This document shows positions 1 to 12,527 of a stretch of 64,000 bases of DNA, in pieces. The translations under genes and the position numbers were made by a program. The notes beneath the pieces are model-generated. The model made no database searches and was not told the DNA's origin. It saw only the letters and a program-made list of their open reading frames with translations. This DNA is from Pseudopithomyces maydicus (lineage: Eukaryota > Ascomycota > Dothideomycetes > Pleosporales > Didymosphaeriaceae): assembly GCA_026873275.1 (NCBI GenBank), contig JANTUC010000016.1:310001-374000 (forward strand), in the 5' to 3' direction. Within the stretch, counting starts at the first letter, position 1; the number at the start of each line of letters is the position of its first letter.

Positions 1-1560
1 TAATTATTTAAAGATATTATTTATAAGGAGATTTTAATATTATTAAAAATAGGAACTTAGAAAAAAACTTTAAATAATTTGATAAATAAGTGCCTGCTCC
101 TACTAAAGTAGGTATTTATATATAAATATAATAAAAATAGCTACTTTACTAAGTATAAAGCTTATATAGTAGTTAGAAAAGATTTATAATAGATTAATAT
201 AATAATTTCTACCTATACTATAACGCTTATAGTAAAATTATTTTAAATTATAATTATAATAATAGCAGAATTTAACTTAAAAATTTTATAATTTAATATA
301 ATAAGCGCGTTCCTAAACACCTTTATTAATAAAAATAATTTTATACTTTATAAGCTGCCTAATAGCTATTATAAGTTAAAATATTATATTAAGCTTAAGA
401 GAGCTCTTTATAGGCTAAAGGATTTACCTCTTTTATAATATAAAAAATTCTTAAACACCCTGTTAGTAATTAGTCTCTACGCTTCTAAAAAGGAGCCTTA
501 TATATTTTTTAATAAAGATTAAAAGATTTTTATACTATTTTATATAAATAATATTTTAATTTTCTATTATAAGAATTAGTAGAAAGAAGCTATAAAACTT
601 ATTAAATAAATTTAAAATAAATATAAATTTAAAGAAAAAGGACCTATAAAATAGTTTCTAGAAGTTTAAGTAATTAGGAATAAAAAGACTAAAATAATTA
701 TCTTTATTTATAATATTTATATTAAAAAGGTGGCTAAGAAATTTAACCTAAACTTAATAATATACTTACTAAGAATATAACTATCTTTAATTAAGCTTTT
801 AAAATATAAAGGTTAAGTAACTAAGTAGGAGGTTAAGGTATACTAAAAGTATATAAAATTTATACTATATATAATAATTATACTATAACCTAATATTACT
901 TTTTTAGTTATTAAGCTCTCCTACTTTTTAACTAATTTAAATAAAAAGTATTTTAAGGCCGTAGAGCGCCTAAATAATATTTTTATATAATTTTTATTAA
1001 AAGGTAATTTAGTATAGAGCTATAATAAGCCTAAAGCTTATAATTTATAGGGACGCTTTTTTTATAAATAATTTAAAAACTAGATAATCTTCCTATAGCT
1101 ATATTATAATACTCTTTAAAAATATTATAGTATAGAAGGCTGCTTACTAACTAATAATAATTATTTTTACTATTAAAGTAAAGCTTATAGCACTAAAATA
1201 TATAAATAAAGAAACTATAGCACTTAAAAGATTCTTTAAAAAGCTTATATTTAATTTAAGTAATATTTAAAAAATATTTTATAATATTAAGTAAATAATT
1301 AGGCTAGTAATAGAATAAAATAAGTAAATTACTATTATACTGCGCTATATAGATATTAAAAATCTCTTATTATACTAGAAGTATATTAAAGGGTTTTTAA
1401 AATTTAGTATTTAAAAATAAGTAATATGCCTGTAGATGGATTTATAAAAATTTTATTAAAATAGTAGTTTAATTACTTTAAAAAGTTACTAAACTTAAAA
1501 AGTATTAAAGAACTAATTATAGAGTATAATAAAAAGTGAACTAAAGAACCTAAATATTAT
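1..1560 (+). pseudogene. Ty1/copia pol relic: reverse transcriptase C-terminal half and RNase H
   Basis: Copied RNA into DNA in the parent element; now dead. With TAA/TAG read as former Gln, one frame carries copia RVT_2 hallmarks: KLKRALYGLKDLP at 391-429, the catalytic FYVDD box as FYINN at 538-552 (both Asp now Asn), and the RNase H end MPVDG at 1426-1440 (normally MPADGLTK). All three anchors share one reading frame, so over 1 kb few or no indels accumulated and the damage is by point mutation. Stops are TAA/TAG. Integrase and gag would lie upstream, outside the window. The end near 1560 follows the usual distance after the MPADG motif. Confidence 0.85.
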
Positions 1561-3033
1561 AAAGCTATAAAACTATTATATAAAAGAATAAAATAACTAC
1601 TAAATAAATAGCAGCTTAATAAATTATCTAAAAAACTTAAAGGCCCGCTTATAATATTTATTAATAGTTAAAGTAGTTAGAGTCTTATTAAAAAGTTCCT
1701 TTTTAGTACTCTTACTTTTATATAGCGCTAGTATTATTTTTATAATAATTTAAGTCTTCCTTAGTATTACAGCCTATAATTAATAAGTATAATAATTAGT
1801 AGAGCTTATAATTTAAAATTTATAATAAATTTTTTCTTTTAATAGAGCTGCAAAAAGTAATTATAAATAATATAATAATTAATAGGCCTAATTTAAATAA
1901 ATAAAAATTAAGAAAAGAGCTTAGAGAATACTTATATAAAAATATAAAAATAATTAAAAGAGTAGCGCTAATAGCACCTATTAAAAGCTATTCTATAATA
2001 ATAGTACTTACTATTAGACTTATTCTTAAGTATAAACTTTATATAATCTAGATAGAAAATCTTGCGTTTAATACTTAATAATAGTTAACTTAGGAAAAAT
2101 AGATAAATAAGAATAAAAGAAAACTTATTAAACTTAGTATAGTTAAAAGTATAATAAGTAAATATTTTATTTTTAAAAGGATTAAGAGCAGGCTTATTAT
2201 TATTATTAAAGCTTTTTAGGATAGATTTATATTTAAATTTATTATAATCTTTAAGACTTAGAGAGTAGACAGCTTTATACTTAATAATATAAAATTATTA
2301 TAGAGTGGTAGGTAAAGGAAACTTTTTAATTAAATATTTATAAGTATATAGAGTGGCTGGCAAAGGAGTATAATATTTATAAATAAATAATTTTTCTTAT
2401 TATTAGTAAGTTCCTTATTAATAAAAGGTTACTTAATTAACTTTTTATAAGTAATAGGCTTCTTTTAAATAGTCTAAAAATAAGATTTCTTTTTAGCATA
2501 CTTAATAGGGAAGCGGATTTTTTAATAAAAATAAAAATTTAATAAACCTATAAATTAATTAGTAAAAGCTTTAATTAAATTAAAAAAATAAAGGAGCTTA
2601 GGGCTATTACCCTATAATAATAGTTATACTATTATAATAGAAGACTAAGTAATCTTATTATTAAAATAGATAGAATAGGTAGAGTAGTTAAAAAATAAGA
2701 TTAATAAAGTAAATAAAATAAGTAGAGTTAGTAGAGCTAGCAGAGTAAGTAAAATAGAATAAAATAAAATAAAAGTAAATAATAAAGTATAGAGAAAATT
2801 ATAAAAAGTAAAAATAGTAGAAAAAGTCTCTATTTTATATATAGGGTAAGCAGTATACATAGGCCTAAGTATATAATGCTAAATAATTAGTAAAAAATAG
2901 TATATATATACGCTTAGTACAGCGGCTCTCTTACTAAAAGCTTAATAAAAATTAATTTTAATTTTTACTAATAACTAGAATAACTAAAAAGCTTAAATAA
3001 AAAAATTAAGTTAAAAATTAAAAGTACTACTAC
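1561..3033. other. AT-rich stretch after copia pol; no gene recognised
   Basis: I see no protein family here on either strand. Two short similar segments near 2300 and 2341 share an AGAGTGG(T/C)(A/T)GG(T/C)AAAGGA core. The open frame on the minus strand at 2645-2860 is a run of Leu/Ile/Phe/Tyr from AT-rich DNA and not a gene. It may be the 3' non-coding part or the start of the 3' LTR of element 5; I cannot place the LTR start. Confidence 0.5.
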
Positions 3034-3470
3034 TTTAGAACTATAGTAGCTAAAGGCCCTATTTTTTAAATTTTAAAATAATTTAAGAATTTACTCTATA
3101 TTTTAAATAACTTATAAAAGTTTTCTTTAAAAGTATAGCTGCTCTAAAGTTACAGTAGTTAAAAGCCTTACTTTTTAAACTTTAAAATAGCTTAAGAATT
3201 TACTTTATACTTTAAATAACTTATAAGAGCTTTCTTTAAAAATATAACTACTTTAGAACTATAGCAGTTCAAAATTCTACCTTTTAAGCTTTAAAATAAC
3301 TTAAGAATCTATTCTATATTTTAAATAATTTATAAAAGCTCTTTTATAAAAGTATAATAGCTCTAGAGCTGTAGCGGCTAAAGGCTCTATATTTAAAATT
3401 TTAAAATAATTTAAGAATTTAATTTATAATTAAGGTAGCTTATAGGAGCTTTCTATAAAAATATTAAATA
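3034..3470 (+). repeat. Tandem array of four ~109-bp units
   Basis: Four head-to-tail units start near 3034, 3143, 3252 and 3362, with a period of 109-110 bp. Each opens with a (T/C)T(C/T)(T/A)(A/G)A(A/G)CT..AG(T/C)(A/G)GC-like block and continues through an AATTTAAGAATTTA-like core and a CTTATAAGAGCTTTCT-like end. Copies differ mainly by C/T and G/A transitions, as RIP would leave. The array lies inside the presumed 3' LTR or 3' non-coding part of the copia element and may have been a subterminal or enhancer-like repeat. Confidence 0.85.
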
Positions 3471-3742
3471 AACACTCTACTAAAGGTCTAATAATTTTAT
3501 AAATAGCTTAAAGAACTTAAAAGTAGTTTACTAACTACTTTTTAAGCTAAGAGGTATATTATAAGAAATAGATATTTATTTAGGGAGCTTATAAATAAAG
3601 CTTATAAGTTTATAGAGTAGTAAAACTATAATTTTAAAATATACTATATATTTAGCTCTTAGAGCTAGTTTTCTTATATATTAAATAATTAACTTTTCTA
3701 CACGCACTCAATCTCTAAAGTCTATATTATTTAGCTTATCTA
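3471..3742. other. Presumed distal end of copia element 5
   Basis: No coding signal. It holds a CA-containing patch (ACACGCACTCAATCTC near 3701) that is less mutated than its surroundings, and ends in CTAACA at the junction with the G12 element 3 integrase piece. Confidence 0.4.
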
Positions 3743-4135
3743 TCCTCTAACATTAATTTTATAAAATACTTTTATTTCTAGCCAGCCGGTAATCTACTCT
3801 TAAACTATTATAAGGAATAAATACCTTCTATTATATAGTATATATATAATATCTATAAATACCTTTTCCTATAAAGTCTAGCTATATATAGTAGTTAGTA
3901 TATACTATATTCTTTTTAATAAGTGGATTTAGCATTTAATATAAGTAGTAATATATTTTTTTACTATATTTTAAAGATTCTTCTACTAATATTCTTAAGT
4001 AATAGTAATAGTAATTTTATTAATATTTTAATATTTAAGCTATATATAAATTTTTATAATTATAGCTCCCTAAATTATTTTATTATTTATAACTCTCTTT
4101 ATTATTATATTTCTAGACATTTTCTTAAATAGTAT
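3743..4135 (-). pseudogene. G12 element 3, integrase fragment
   Basis: Homologous on the same strand to 17895-18290 of element 2 and, in inverted orientation, to about 10470-10860 of element 1, where integrase core motifs can be read. The right end is the first copy of the 5-bp target duplication (AGTAT, 4131-4135) made by element 1; the coding frame resumes at 29010. The plus-strand open frame at 3923-4132 is antisense to this relic and not a gene. Confidence 0.8.
4131..4135. repeat. Target-site duplication AGTAT of element 1 (left copy)
   Basis: AGTAT at 4131-4135 pairs with 29010-29014. The uninterrupted sequence in element 2 (18280 region) reads AGCAT at this place, as expected for one later C-to-T change or a pre-existing difference. 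Confidence 0.85.
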
Positions 4136-4471
4136 TATACCGTGGAGAGGTGGTCTCCCCATAGATAGATGATTTAATTAATTAATTATATAGTATTAGG
4201 TAAGGCTTTAGTTAATATATCTATTATTAGAGATTCTTAATAAAAGGATTATTCTACCTTTATATCTTATAACTTAAATAAGGATAACGATAAGGCTTTT
4301 CTATTAAGTAATTTTAATTTATTATATATATTAAACCTATCTATTATATCTATATAATAACTTCTCTAATTACTACTACTATAGGCGCCTAATATACTTA
4401 GATATCTTACTCTATTAAAAATATTTATAAAATCTTAATTAAAAATCCTTATATATATCTAGCACTGCCTT
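4136..4471 (+). repeat. 5' LTR of element 1 (G12, 336 bp)
   Basis: Matches 28674-29009 over its full 336 bp in the same orientation, and the LTRs of elements 2 and 3 in inverted orientation. The least mutated end, GTGGAGAGGTGGTCTCCCC at 4142-4160, shows that the LTR once had a GC-rich terminal part with a GGAGA/TCTCC inverted repeat. Confidence 0.93.
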
Positions 4472-5700
4472 AATAGTAACTATACTAAAAGGGTATAATA
4501 AGTAAAAAAAATTAAAAAAGAGTTATCTAGTAGATATTAGTTTAATTTTATATATTTATTTATTTATTAAATTATTTATGCAGAATACAAAGTGCTGTAA
4601 TAATATAATAAATTATTATATTTAATAAAGTTTTAGGTGCCCTAATAATAAGAGATTATAATTAAATAAAAGTAGTTCTAATAAGAGAGTAAAAAGCTTT
4701 AAATTTAATATAAAAAGTATTTTATCTGCGTATAGATACTATAGTTACTACTAAAAGAATAAAGGTATATTAAGAGAGTATTATATAATTAATAATTATT
4801 AAGAAGGTATATTAATTAAATATTAATTAAAAAGGTTAGAGCTAAAAGAATTTTTAGTTATAAAATAAAAAGCTCTTTATTACAAATTCCCTATTATTTA
4901 CTAGACTACTATTATACTATACTTAGCTTACTATTTATACACTTTTATTATTAATTATAATTACCTATAACTCTATTATTATTATATTTATATATACTAA
5001 ATATAATTTATTTAGTAACTCTAGCAGCTAAGAATTATCTACTCTATTTAAAAGTAGTAAGAATAGATTAGGCTTTAAATTAATTTATTTTAAAGAGTCT
5101 TAGGTACCCTTTATAGGTAGAGAATATATACTATAACTATATATATTAAGCCTTTTACTATATTTTAATAATAATAATATAATAGAGTTCTTAGAGGACT
5201 ATAATTGCGTTACTAATTATTATTAATATAATAATTTTAATAAGTTCCTATAGCTTTTAAACTTTTACTAAGCTTAACTAAAGCGTATAATTAAATTTAT
5301 AAAGGAGTTTAAAAAGAATAATTAAAAGAGTCTTTAAAAGACTATTCTAGCTTATTAAAAAAATAGATATTTTTTAAATAATAGTAAACTAACTCTTTTT
5401 AGAGAAGTTCTATTTTAACGCTTTTTAAAACCCTAAGCTAAAAGTAATATAATACTATATTAAATTTATAGTGTATATAGGGGCCTGTATAAAATAAAAT
5501 TTAATTTAAAAATATAAAAAAGGCTTCTTCTTTTTTTAAGGGCTATATTAATAAGATAAAAAATATATACTATTATATATATTATTACTTAAGCCTACGC
5601 CTAGTAATCTACTTATATATAATATAAATACTATTTATACTTTTATTAAGGGACTAGAAGAGCAGAGGAGGGGTATTTTAAATTATAACTTTATATATAT
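4472..5700 (+). other. G12 element 1 leader / upstream of recognisable gag
   Basis: Begins right after the LTR (AATAGTAACTATACTAAAAGG), where the primer-binding site should be; the matching start in element 2 is less mutated and contains a GGGGGCGCAG stretch. No protein domain recognised. It is collinear with 23096-24300 of element 2 and 33832-34795 plus 42864-43098 of element 3. Confidence 0.6.
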
Positions 5701-8700
5701 AAGTTAGAATACTTAATATACTTAAAATTTTATTCTAGCTAGGAATACAGAGCAGGTAAACTAGTATAGTTATTTATAAGTTTTATTAATTACTTAATTA
5801 TAAATAATTTTAGTATTATTAAGTTATCTTAAAATTATCTCTAAGGCTAATAGAGATATAGAAATATAATAGTTATATAAGAATTTAAAGAGAATAAGCT
5901 TAAATACTTAAAAAACTATATTAATTATTAAAAAATTGGGCTATAGGTACCTCTAGGAGATAAAAAATATTAATTAAAATATAAAGTCCTTAAGGTACTT
6001 TTTAAACTAAGTTATAATAAGTTAGCTAGTTAGATTAGCTACTTACTTAAGTAATTTAAATAGGAATACTAGACTACCTATAAATTTATTAAAACCTCTA
6101 TAAAGTTATATAGATTTCTAATAAAGTAGGGGGCCTTACTTATAATAAAATTAATATAAAAATAATAGCTGGATACCTAAAAATAAATAAAAAAATAATA
6201 AGGTATATTTTAGCTATAAATTATTAAAATATAATATAGGCTATTACCTGCAACTTATTTAATTATATAAAGGAAATTAGGCCTACTACTTTTATAATTA
6301 GTTTTTTAAGTCCTCCTACTTTTAATTTAGTAATATAAACTACTTACTAAGAGACGTATTTAGTATAGCTTTATTTATAAAATAATATAAGTAACTTTTA
6401 TAAAAGGTTAAGAAGAGATTTTAAGTTACTAATTAATAGATATAAAATTAAACCTATTAAAAAAATTAGGTAGAACTATAAAGTAATACCTTACTTATAA
6501 TTTTTAGGGTATAGGTGTAAGATAATACTATATTAGAAGTTATAATAAATAAATATAAATTTAAAATCCTCTTTAAAGCGGCTAATATATTTAAGGGTAG
6601 CTTATAAGAGGTATATTCTATTTTTTATAATATAATTAATAGCTTTAAAAAGGATTACTTTAAAGGGGATCTAAAAGAAATAAATATATAAATTAGATTT
6701 TAATTATATAAATTATTATAGCCTCCGCCTAGTAATAATTTTATTTTATTATAATTTTATACTCCTACTATAAAGGCTTAAAGGGCCCTTTAGAGTAGCC
6801 TATAAAGTTATATTATATTAAAAATAATATTTTATTATAGTTAAGATAATATAGTTAGCTAATAAATATTTATATTTAATTTTTTTATTTTATGCCCTTT
6901 TATTAAGCAGAACACTTAAGAATTAATAATTTTATTATTTACTATATAAAGATCTAGACTCTTAAATTCTTTTAAATAGCCTTTAATAGACCTTCTATAA
7001 AGATATATAATACCTTTAGTTAATACTTTAAATAGAGTAATAAGAGAGTCTTTATAATTAGAAGCTTAGTTAAGTAAAAAATACTGAAGTACTAACTTAA
7101 AAACTTTTAAAATAGATATTATTTAAAGGTTATTAAATTAAGAAGTTTAGTATTTTATTCTAAAAGACCTTATTTATTACTCTAAGTTCTATTAACTACT
7201 ATAGTAAGCTATTAACTAAGAAAAGGAGACTAACTATACCTAATAAAATAAGTTAATCTAATTTATAAAAGGAAATACTATTTCTAAAATATATTATTTA
7301 ATTAAGGTAGATAAGGTTTACTAAATTATAAATAATAAAAAAGAGGGGGCTGGGCTAGTAAAAAAGTATATAAATTATTTATATATTATTTTATTAACTA
7401 GTCTAACGCGCTAGCGTTAAAAGAGTAAAGATTAATATATTTAATTTAAAGGTATTTAGAATAGAATTAAAAAATTATAGATTTTAAAGCCCCACCTAAG
7501 GAAGTCTTAAAAGTTAAAGAAATAAAATACTAAATATTTAGTAAAGGAAATACCTAAGAGACTTAAAAAGATAATAATATTATAAAAAAGATCTAAATAT
7601 AGAAGTAAAATAATAATTTAATTATATTTATACAAGAACTCTCTACCTTATAAGTATAATTTAATAGGGGTAAGTATTAGATAAAATATTTTATTAATAT
7701 TAAATTATAAATTAATTTAATTTAAGAGAATATAGTAAAGGCACTATACTTAGTCTATAAAAATATTTTAAAGGAGCGTAATTAAAATATACTAATATTT
7801 ATAGATAAAAGAGAGTCGCTAATTATAAAAATTATTTATAATATTAAAGTATAAGTAGGGGTAGTAATAATAATAATTTATTTTTATATAGTAGAGAATC
7901 TAATTTAATTTATTATTTTAAAAATATTATAGTGCGCAGCAGCGAGGCTAAATATATAATATATTATATAAAATTAATTATACTGCTAAATATTTTTTTA
8001 ATTTATAATAAAATGCTATCTTTATTATATTTAATCTACTTATATTAGGTTTAGATATATATAGCCCTTATATTATAAGAATATTAAACGTGATTATTAT
8101 TTCTAACCTATAAAGTAAAAAGGATAACTCCTTTAAAGAGTTATACTAAAAAAAGTATAAGTATAATAAAAGAGTATAATTACTTATAGCTAAAATTAGC
8201 TATATTTATTATTATATTCTAATTAAGGTAAACACAGAGCTAGATGAATTATAGAACTTATATTTTACTTAAAAATTAAAGGAAGCGGTAAATAAAAATA
8301 AAAATATAAATAAGTTTATTACTAATTATAAAAAATATTTTTATACTTATATAGTTGTGAGCAACACTATATAAAATATATAATAATAGGAGTAAGAAAA
8401 GCAGAAAAAATTAAAAAAATACTTATTTACTTTAGTACTCCTTTAGAAGTAGTTTCTTTATTATAATAATAAAAGATAGAAGGCAGTAAATTTAGGAATA
8501 ATTAAGTAATAAAAGGAAGTAAATACTATATATAAAAAGATAGCTAATAAGGTTTATTCTATAAATATATTAAAAAACTATTAAGTGACTAGCAACTTTA
8601 GCAATTTTAATTAAAAAAGTAAATAAATATATAAATAAAAATAACTTTATACTTCTACGCCGGCTCCCTTAGGACTATATAATTACTTATTTAAAAAGAG

Positions 8701-11690
8701 GTATATTAGGTTTACTAAAAGAACTAAATTAATAAAGACTTAACTTAAAACTTCTTAATTTGGTTTTTATTTATACCTAAAAGAAGTGGCTTTAATAAAG
8801 GAAATAATATATAATTAAAAAGGAATAATTATATTTATTTTTAAGAAGATAGAAAGGTTCTTTCCTAATATAATACTACTATATTAAATTTATACTATTA
8901 AGTATATTACTTAGCAGGAATCTACTTTCTAATCTCTAAAAAAGCTATAGGATATAGTAATAGAGATAGTATAAAAATATATTATATAAGGTATTATAGA
9001 GGAGTGTAATAATTAATATTTTAATTTATAATTTTTAATACTAAAGAAGGACTCTAAGTATTAATTTATTTTTAATACTTAGAAGATAAATAAGATAATT
9101 ATATAAAATATAATACTCCTATTATATATAAATAACTTCTTAGAGATATTTGCCGGTAACTTTTTAATTATATTAATAGATTTCTTTTTAGGGTATAACT
9201 AATTAGAGTTTTATAAAAATAATTATAATATTATTACTATTATAATAGCCAGCCTACTAGTATAATAGTATATTTTATTTTAAAATATAATAAATATATC
9301 TTTATATTTCTTTACACCATTTTTAAAGTTCTATAAAAATACTACCCGCATAACTATATTCTATTTATTAATAATATATATATAGGGGGAATAAAAGGGG
9401 AAGTAGATCTATTACTAATACTAAAACTACTAAGTATCTATAAATATATACTAAAATATATCTAGAAGGTAGACTAAGTTCTAATAAATATAAAAAGGGC
9501 TAAAAGTATAATATTTAAAATAAAATATTTCTAGAGAATAAATTATTTAGTAATAATTAATTATAAGGTTAATACTATAGGATAATACCCTTAGAAGTCT
9601 AAAATAAAAAAAATTTTAATTAATTAGTATATTGCAACTAGAAAGAGGTTAAAATATTTATAAAAATATATATCTACTATTAATAATAAATCTACTATTT
9701 TATACTAATTGCGAAGCCTCTTTTCTACCTAATAAAAAAATATAGATTTTTTATAAGAAAAATTTTAGTAGAAAGCTATAAATAAATTTAAATATATTAT
9801 TATATTAGCGCTAGCGCTAGTGGCACTAAATTATAACTCTAGATAAATAATATATTTAGGGGTAAATATAAGTGCCTAAAAAGTAGAAGTAGTAATTAAG
9901 TAATTAGAAGCTAATAGGAAGCGTTACCTTATATAATTTAAAAATACTATATAATTTATAAAGTAGTAAAAGTAGTACTCTATTAAATTAGAAGCTAAAA
10001 TAATATTATAAATACTAAAGAAGCTATAATACTACCTCTATAAAGTATATTTTATAATTAAAATAGATACTTAAATTTTAATTTATTAATTAAATTAGGT
10101 GGGCATAGAGGTACTAGACTTATTAATAAATTAATAGATAGTTACTATCTTACTATAAAACTTTAAAATTAAATACATAAAAGGAAAAAAGTATATTATT
10201 ATAAATATACTATTCTAATATTCTTAATTAGATAATTAGCAGCTACTAGAAAATCCTAAAAATAACTTAAATATATATATTAATTATACTATATAAAAAA
10301 GTATAAAATGAAATTTATTAATTTATAGAATGCCTGTTAATAATCGTCTACTAAAAACTAAGTATAAAAATAAGTCTAAAAAAATTATTTAATATTTAGT
10401 ATATTAGCGCGTTCCTTTAGGAATATTAGTTAGAAAAAAAAGTATAAAGATAGTAAGCCCTAATTTTCTATTTTTTAAATTTAATACTATTTAAGAAGAT
10501 ATCTTAGAATATAATAATTAAAAGAATTATAAATAATAAAATAACTTAGAAGACTATAATTATAAAAGTTTATATATAATTAGAGCACTAGGGTATTAAT
10601 AAGATTACTATTACTATTATTTAATAATACTAGTAAAAGGATCTTTAGAATATAGTAAAAAAATATATTACTACTTATATTAAATACTAAATCTACTTAT
10701 TAAAAAGGATATAATATATACTAACCACTATATATAGCTAAACTCTATAGGAAAAGGTATTTATAAATATTATATATATACTATATAATAGAGGATATTT
10801 ATTTCTTATAATAGCCTAAAAGTAAGTTATTAATTAATTAAAAGTAAGAGTACTCCGTAAAGCTAGTTTAAAAAAATTATAAAATTTTTCTATAAAAATA
10901 TTATTTATTACTAATTATAAATCTAAGAGCTGGTAGTAAATAATAGCCTTAAGAATAGAATATAACTTAATAAGCTAACTTAAAAGTAGAGAATAAAAAA
11001 GTAACTATTTTAGTATAAAACTCTTAGGTAAATAGCTTTATAGAATCTAGTTATATTCCTATTATAAAGGCTCTAGTAAAACTATAAAGAGAGTAGGTAG
11101 ATAATTTTTCTATAATACTATTAATAAATAAAATATCAATTTATAAGCCTATTAGTTGCCTATCTATATAATTAATAATAAAATAAAATTCTATTCTTTT
11201 AATAAAGCTAAAAATCCCGACTTAGTAGATACTTTTATAGAATTTAATATATAATAAAAAATAATTATTAGCTATACAAGCAGCATAGCTAAATATTTAT
11301 AATAAAATTATTATAGAATTTAAGGAGCGTACGCGGAGACTATAACTTAAAAAAATATTAAAATACTTATAAAGAAATCCTCTATTAAAATATTAATATA
11401 GGGGATATAGTCTTATTATAGAATTTACTTAGAAAGATAGATATATCTAAAGAATAAAAATTTAATCTAAAATAATTAGGGCTATATAGAGTGGTTAAAA
11501 TATATTAGGATTATAATTATTATTATTTTACTAAATTAGATAGAGTAAAGTTTTATATAATTATACTAAAATATAAGCTTAAGATATTCTATTAATTAAA
11601 AATAGATAATAACTTTATATTACCCTTAAAACTATAAAATAGCGACCTATATTATAATAAAAATTTAAAGGATATTTAGAAAATACAACT
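5701..11690 (+). pseudogene. G12 element 1 gag-pol relic (gag, protease, RT, RNase H, integrase)
   Basis: Ty3/gypsy polyprotein of the fungal FVDDIGVKGP lineage, dead by RIP. Order seen: gag-like region about 5860-7600; protease region about 7780-8100; RT about 8860-9400, with the catalytic FVDD box as LFINN at 9361-9375; RNase H about 9780-10200; integrase about 10600-11300, with GKGIYKYYIY from 10750 and VVNNSLKN (family VVDNGLEN) near 10930; then LLAIQAAQL at 11265-11291 (family LLAIRAAQL), in the C-terminal part that ends near 11690. Stops are TAA/TAG; frame changes occur between domains. The same order is seen in elements 2 and 3. Confidence 0.88.
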
Positions 11691-12191
11691 ATAAATAATA
11701 GAAAATTAATATTTTTAAAATAAAAACTCTAAGCTAGCAGTATTAGAATATTAATTATATTACTCTAATATTAGGATCCCCTATATAAATGTCTATAAAG
11801 ACGACTATCTTAAGTATTTAAAAGAGAATAATTTAGGTATTTTATTAAATAAGAAAAAGTAGTAAATAATAATAAAGAGTTTAATTAGCATTTTAAAATT
11901 AAAATTCTAAAAAAAAGTTACCTTTATAATTTAAAAGTTATAAAAGATTATAATAAAAAAGTTTAAAAGGATTGTAGGTATATAGGCGTAGAAAAATTCG
12001 AGTTTTAATAATATAGTTAAAATAAAAGTAGTAAAAATATTTAATATTTTTATAGCTTAAAATAGCGCCAGGGCGCACTAATATAGTATACTAACTAATA
12101 AAATAATATATAAATACCCTATTTACTATTTTATTAGTTAATTTAACTTGATTAACTATACTAATTTATACTAAATCTTCTTAGTATTATT
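11691..12191 (+). other. First part of G12 post-integrase region, up to the element 2 insertion
   Basis: Follows the polyprotein end and continues, after excision of element 2, into 24642. It is collinear with 16563-17100 on the minus strand. No domain recognised. It contains GCGCCAGGGCGCAC near 12065, a GC-rich remnant with the GGCGC/GCGCC palindrome. Bases 12187-12191 are the left TTATT duplication. Confidence 0.7.
12187..12191. repeat. Target-site duplication TTATT of element 2 (left copy)
   Basis: The same five bases follow the element at 24637-24641, and element 1 homology continues directly on both sides. Confidence 0.88.
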
Positions 12192-12527
12192 AAAGCAGTG
12201 CTGAGTGCATATGAGGATTTTTAATTAGAATTCTACAAACGTCCCTAGTAGAGCGAGAAATCTAGGAATATTAGGCGCCCGTAGTAGTAGTGGTCGGAGG
12301 AGTTACCGTATAGGTATAGTAAACTAATATAATATATATAATAAATTAAAACTCTTTAATAAAAAGGCCTTATCGTCGTCCTTATCTAAGTTATAAGGTA
12401 TAAAGGTAGAATAATTCTTCTATTAAAGATCTCTTCTAATAGATATACTAACTAAAGCCTTACCTAATACTATATAATTAATTAATTAAATTATTTATTT
12501 ATAAGGAGACTACCTCTTTATAATATA
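12192..12527 (-). repeat. 3' LTR of element 2 (G12, 336 bp)
   Basis: On the plus strand it reads from AAAGCAGTGCTGAG to CCTCTTTATAATATA and is the inverse of the element 1 LTRs. GC-rich remnants such as GGCGCCCGTAGTAGTAGTGG near 12273 survive here and show the less mutated form. Confidence 0.93.

Larger units (their letters stand above)
1..3742 (+). mobile_element. Element 5: 3' part of a Ty1/copia retrotransposon, cut by the window start
   Basis: Plus-strand copia relic. The visible part starts inside reverse transcriptase and runs through RNase H into a long non-coding 3' region. The right edge is set at about 3742, because from 3743 the sequence is homologous to the minus-strand G12 element at 17895-18290; the last bases read ...CTAACA, a plausible LTR end in CA. 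The 5' LTR is off the window, so the LTR start and the target duplication cannot be confirmed. The element seems to have inserted into G12 element 3. Copia identity is secure; the outer boundary is inferred. Confidence 0.65.

Noticed and set aside
2645..2860. 71-codon minus-strand open frame
   Set aside because: Leu/Phe/Tyr/Ile/Thr run from a simple AT-rich tract; no family, no start context and no conservation visible.
3034..3470. CRISPR array
   Set aside because: Whole 109-bp units repeat head-to-tail; there are no short repeats with unique spacers and no cas genes.
3923..4132. 69-codon plus-strand open frame
   Set aside because: Antisense to the integrase relic of element 3; the homologous part of element 2 does not keep it as a gene.
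4136..12527. Inverted terminal repeats around the pol of element 1, suggesting a DIRS or DNA-transposon type element
   Set aside because: The right-hand repeat is the 3' LTR of minus-strand element 2. Target duplications TTATT and AGTAT and the direct LTR pairs explain the layout fully; no tyrosine recombinase is seen.
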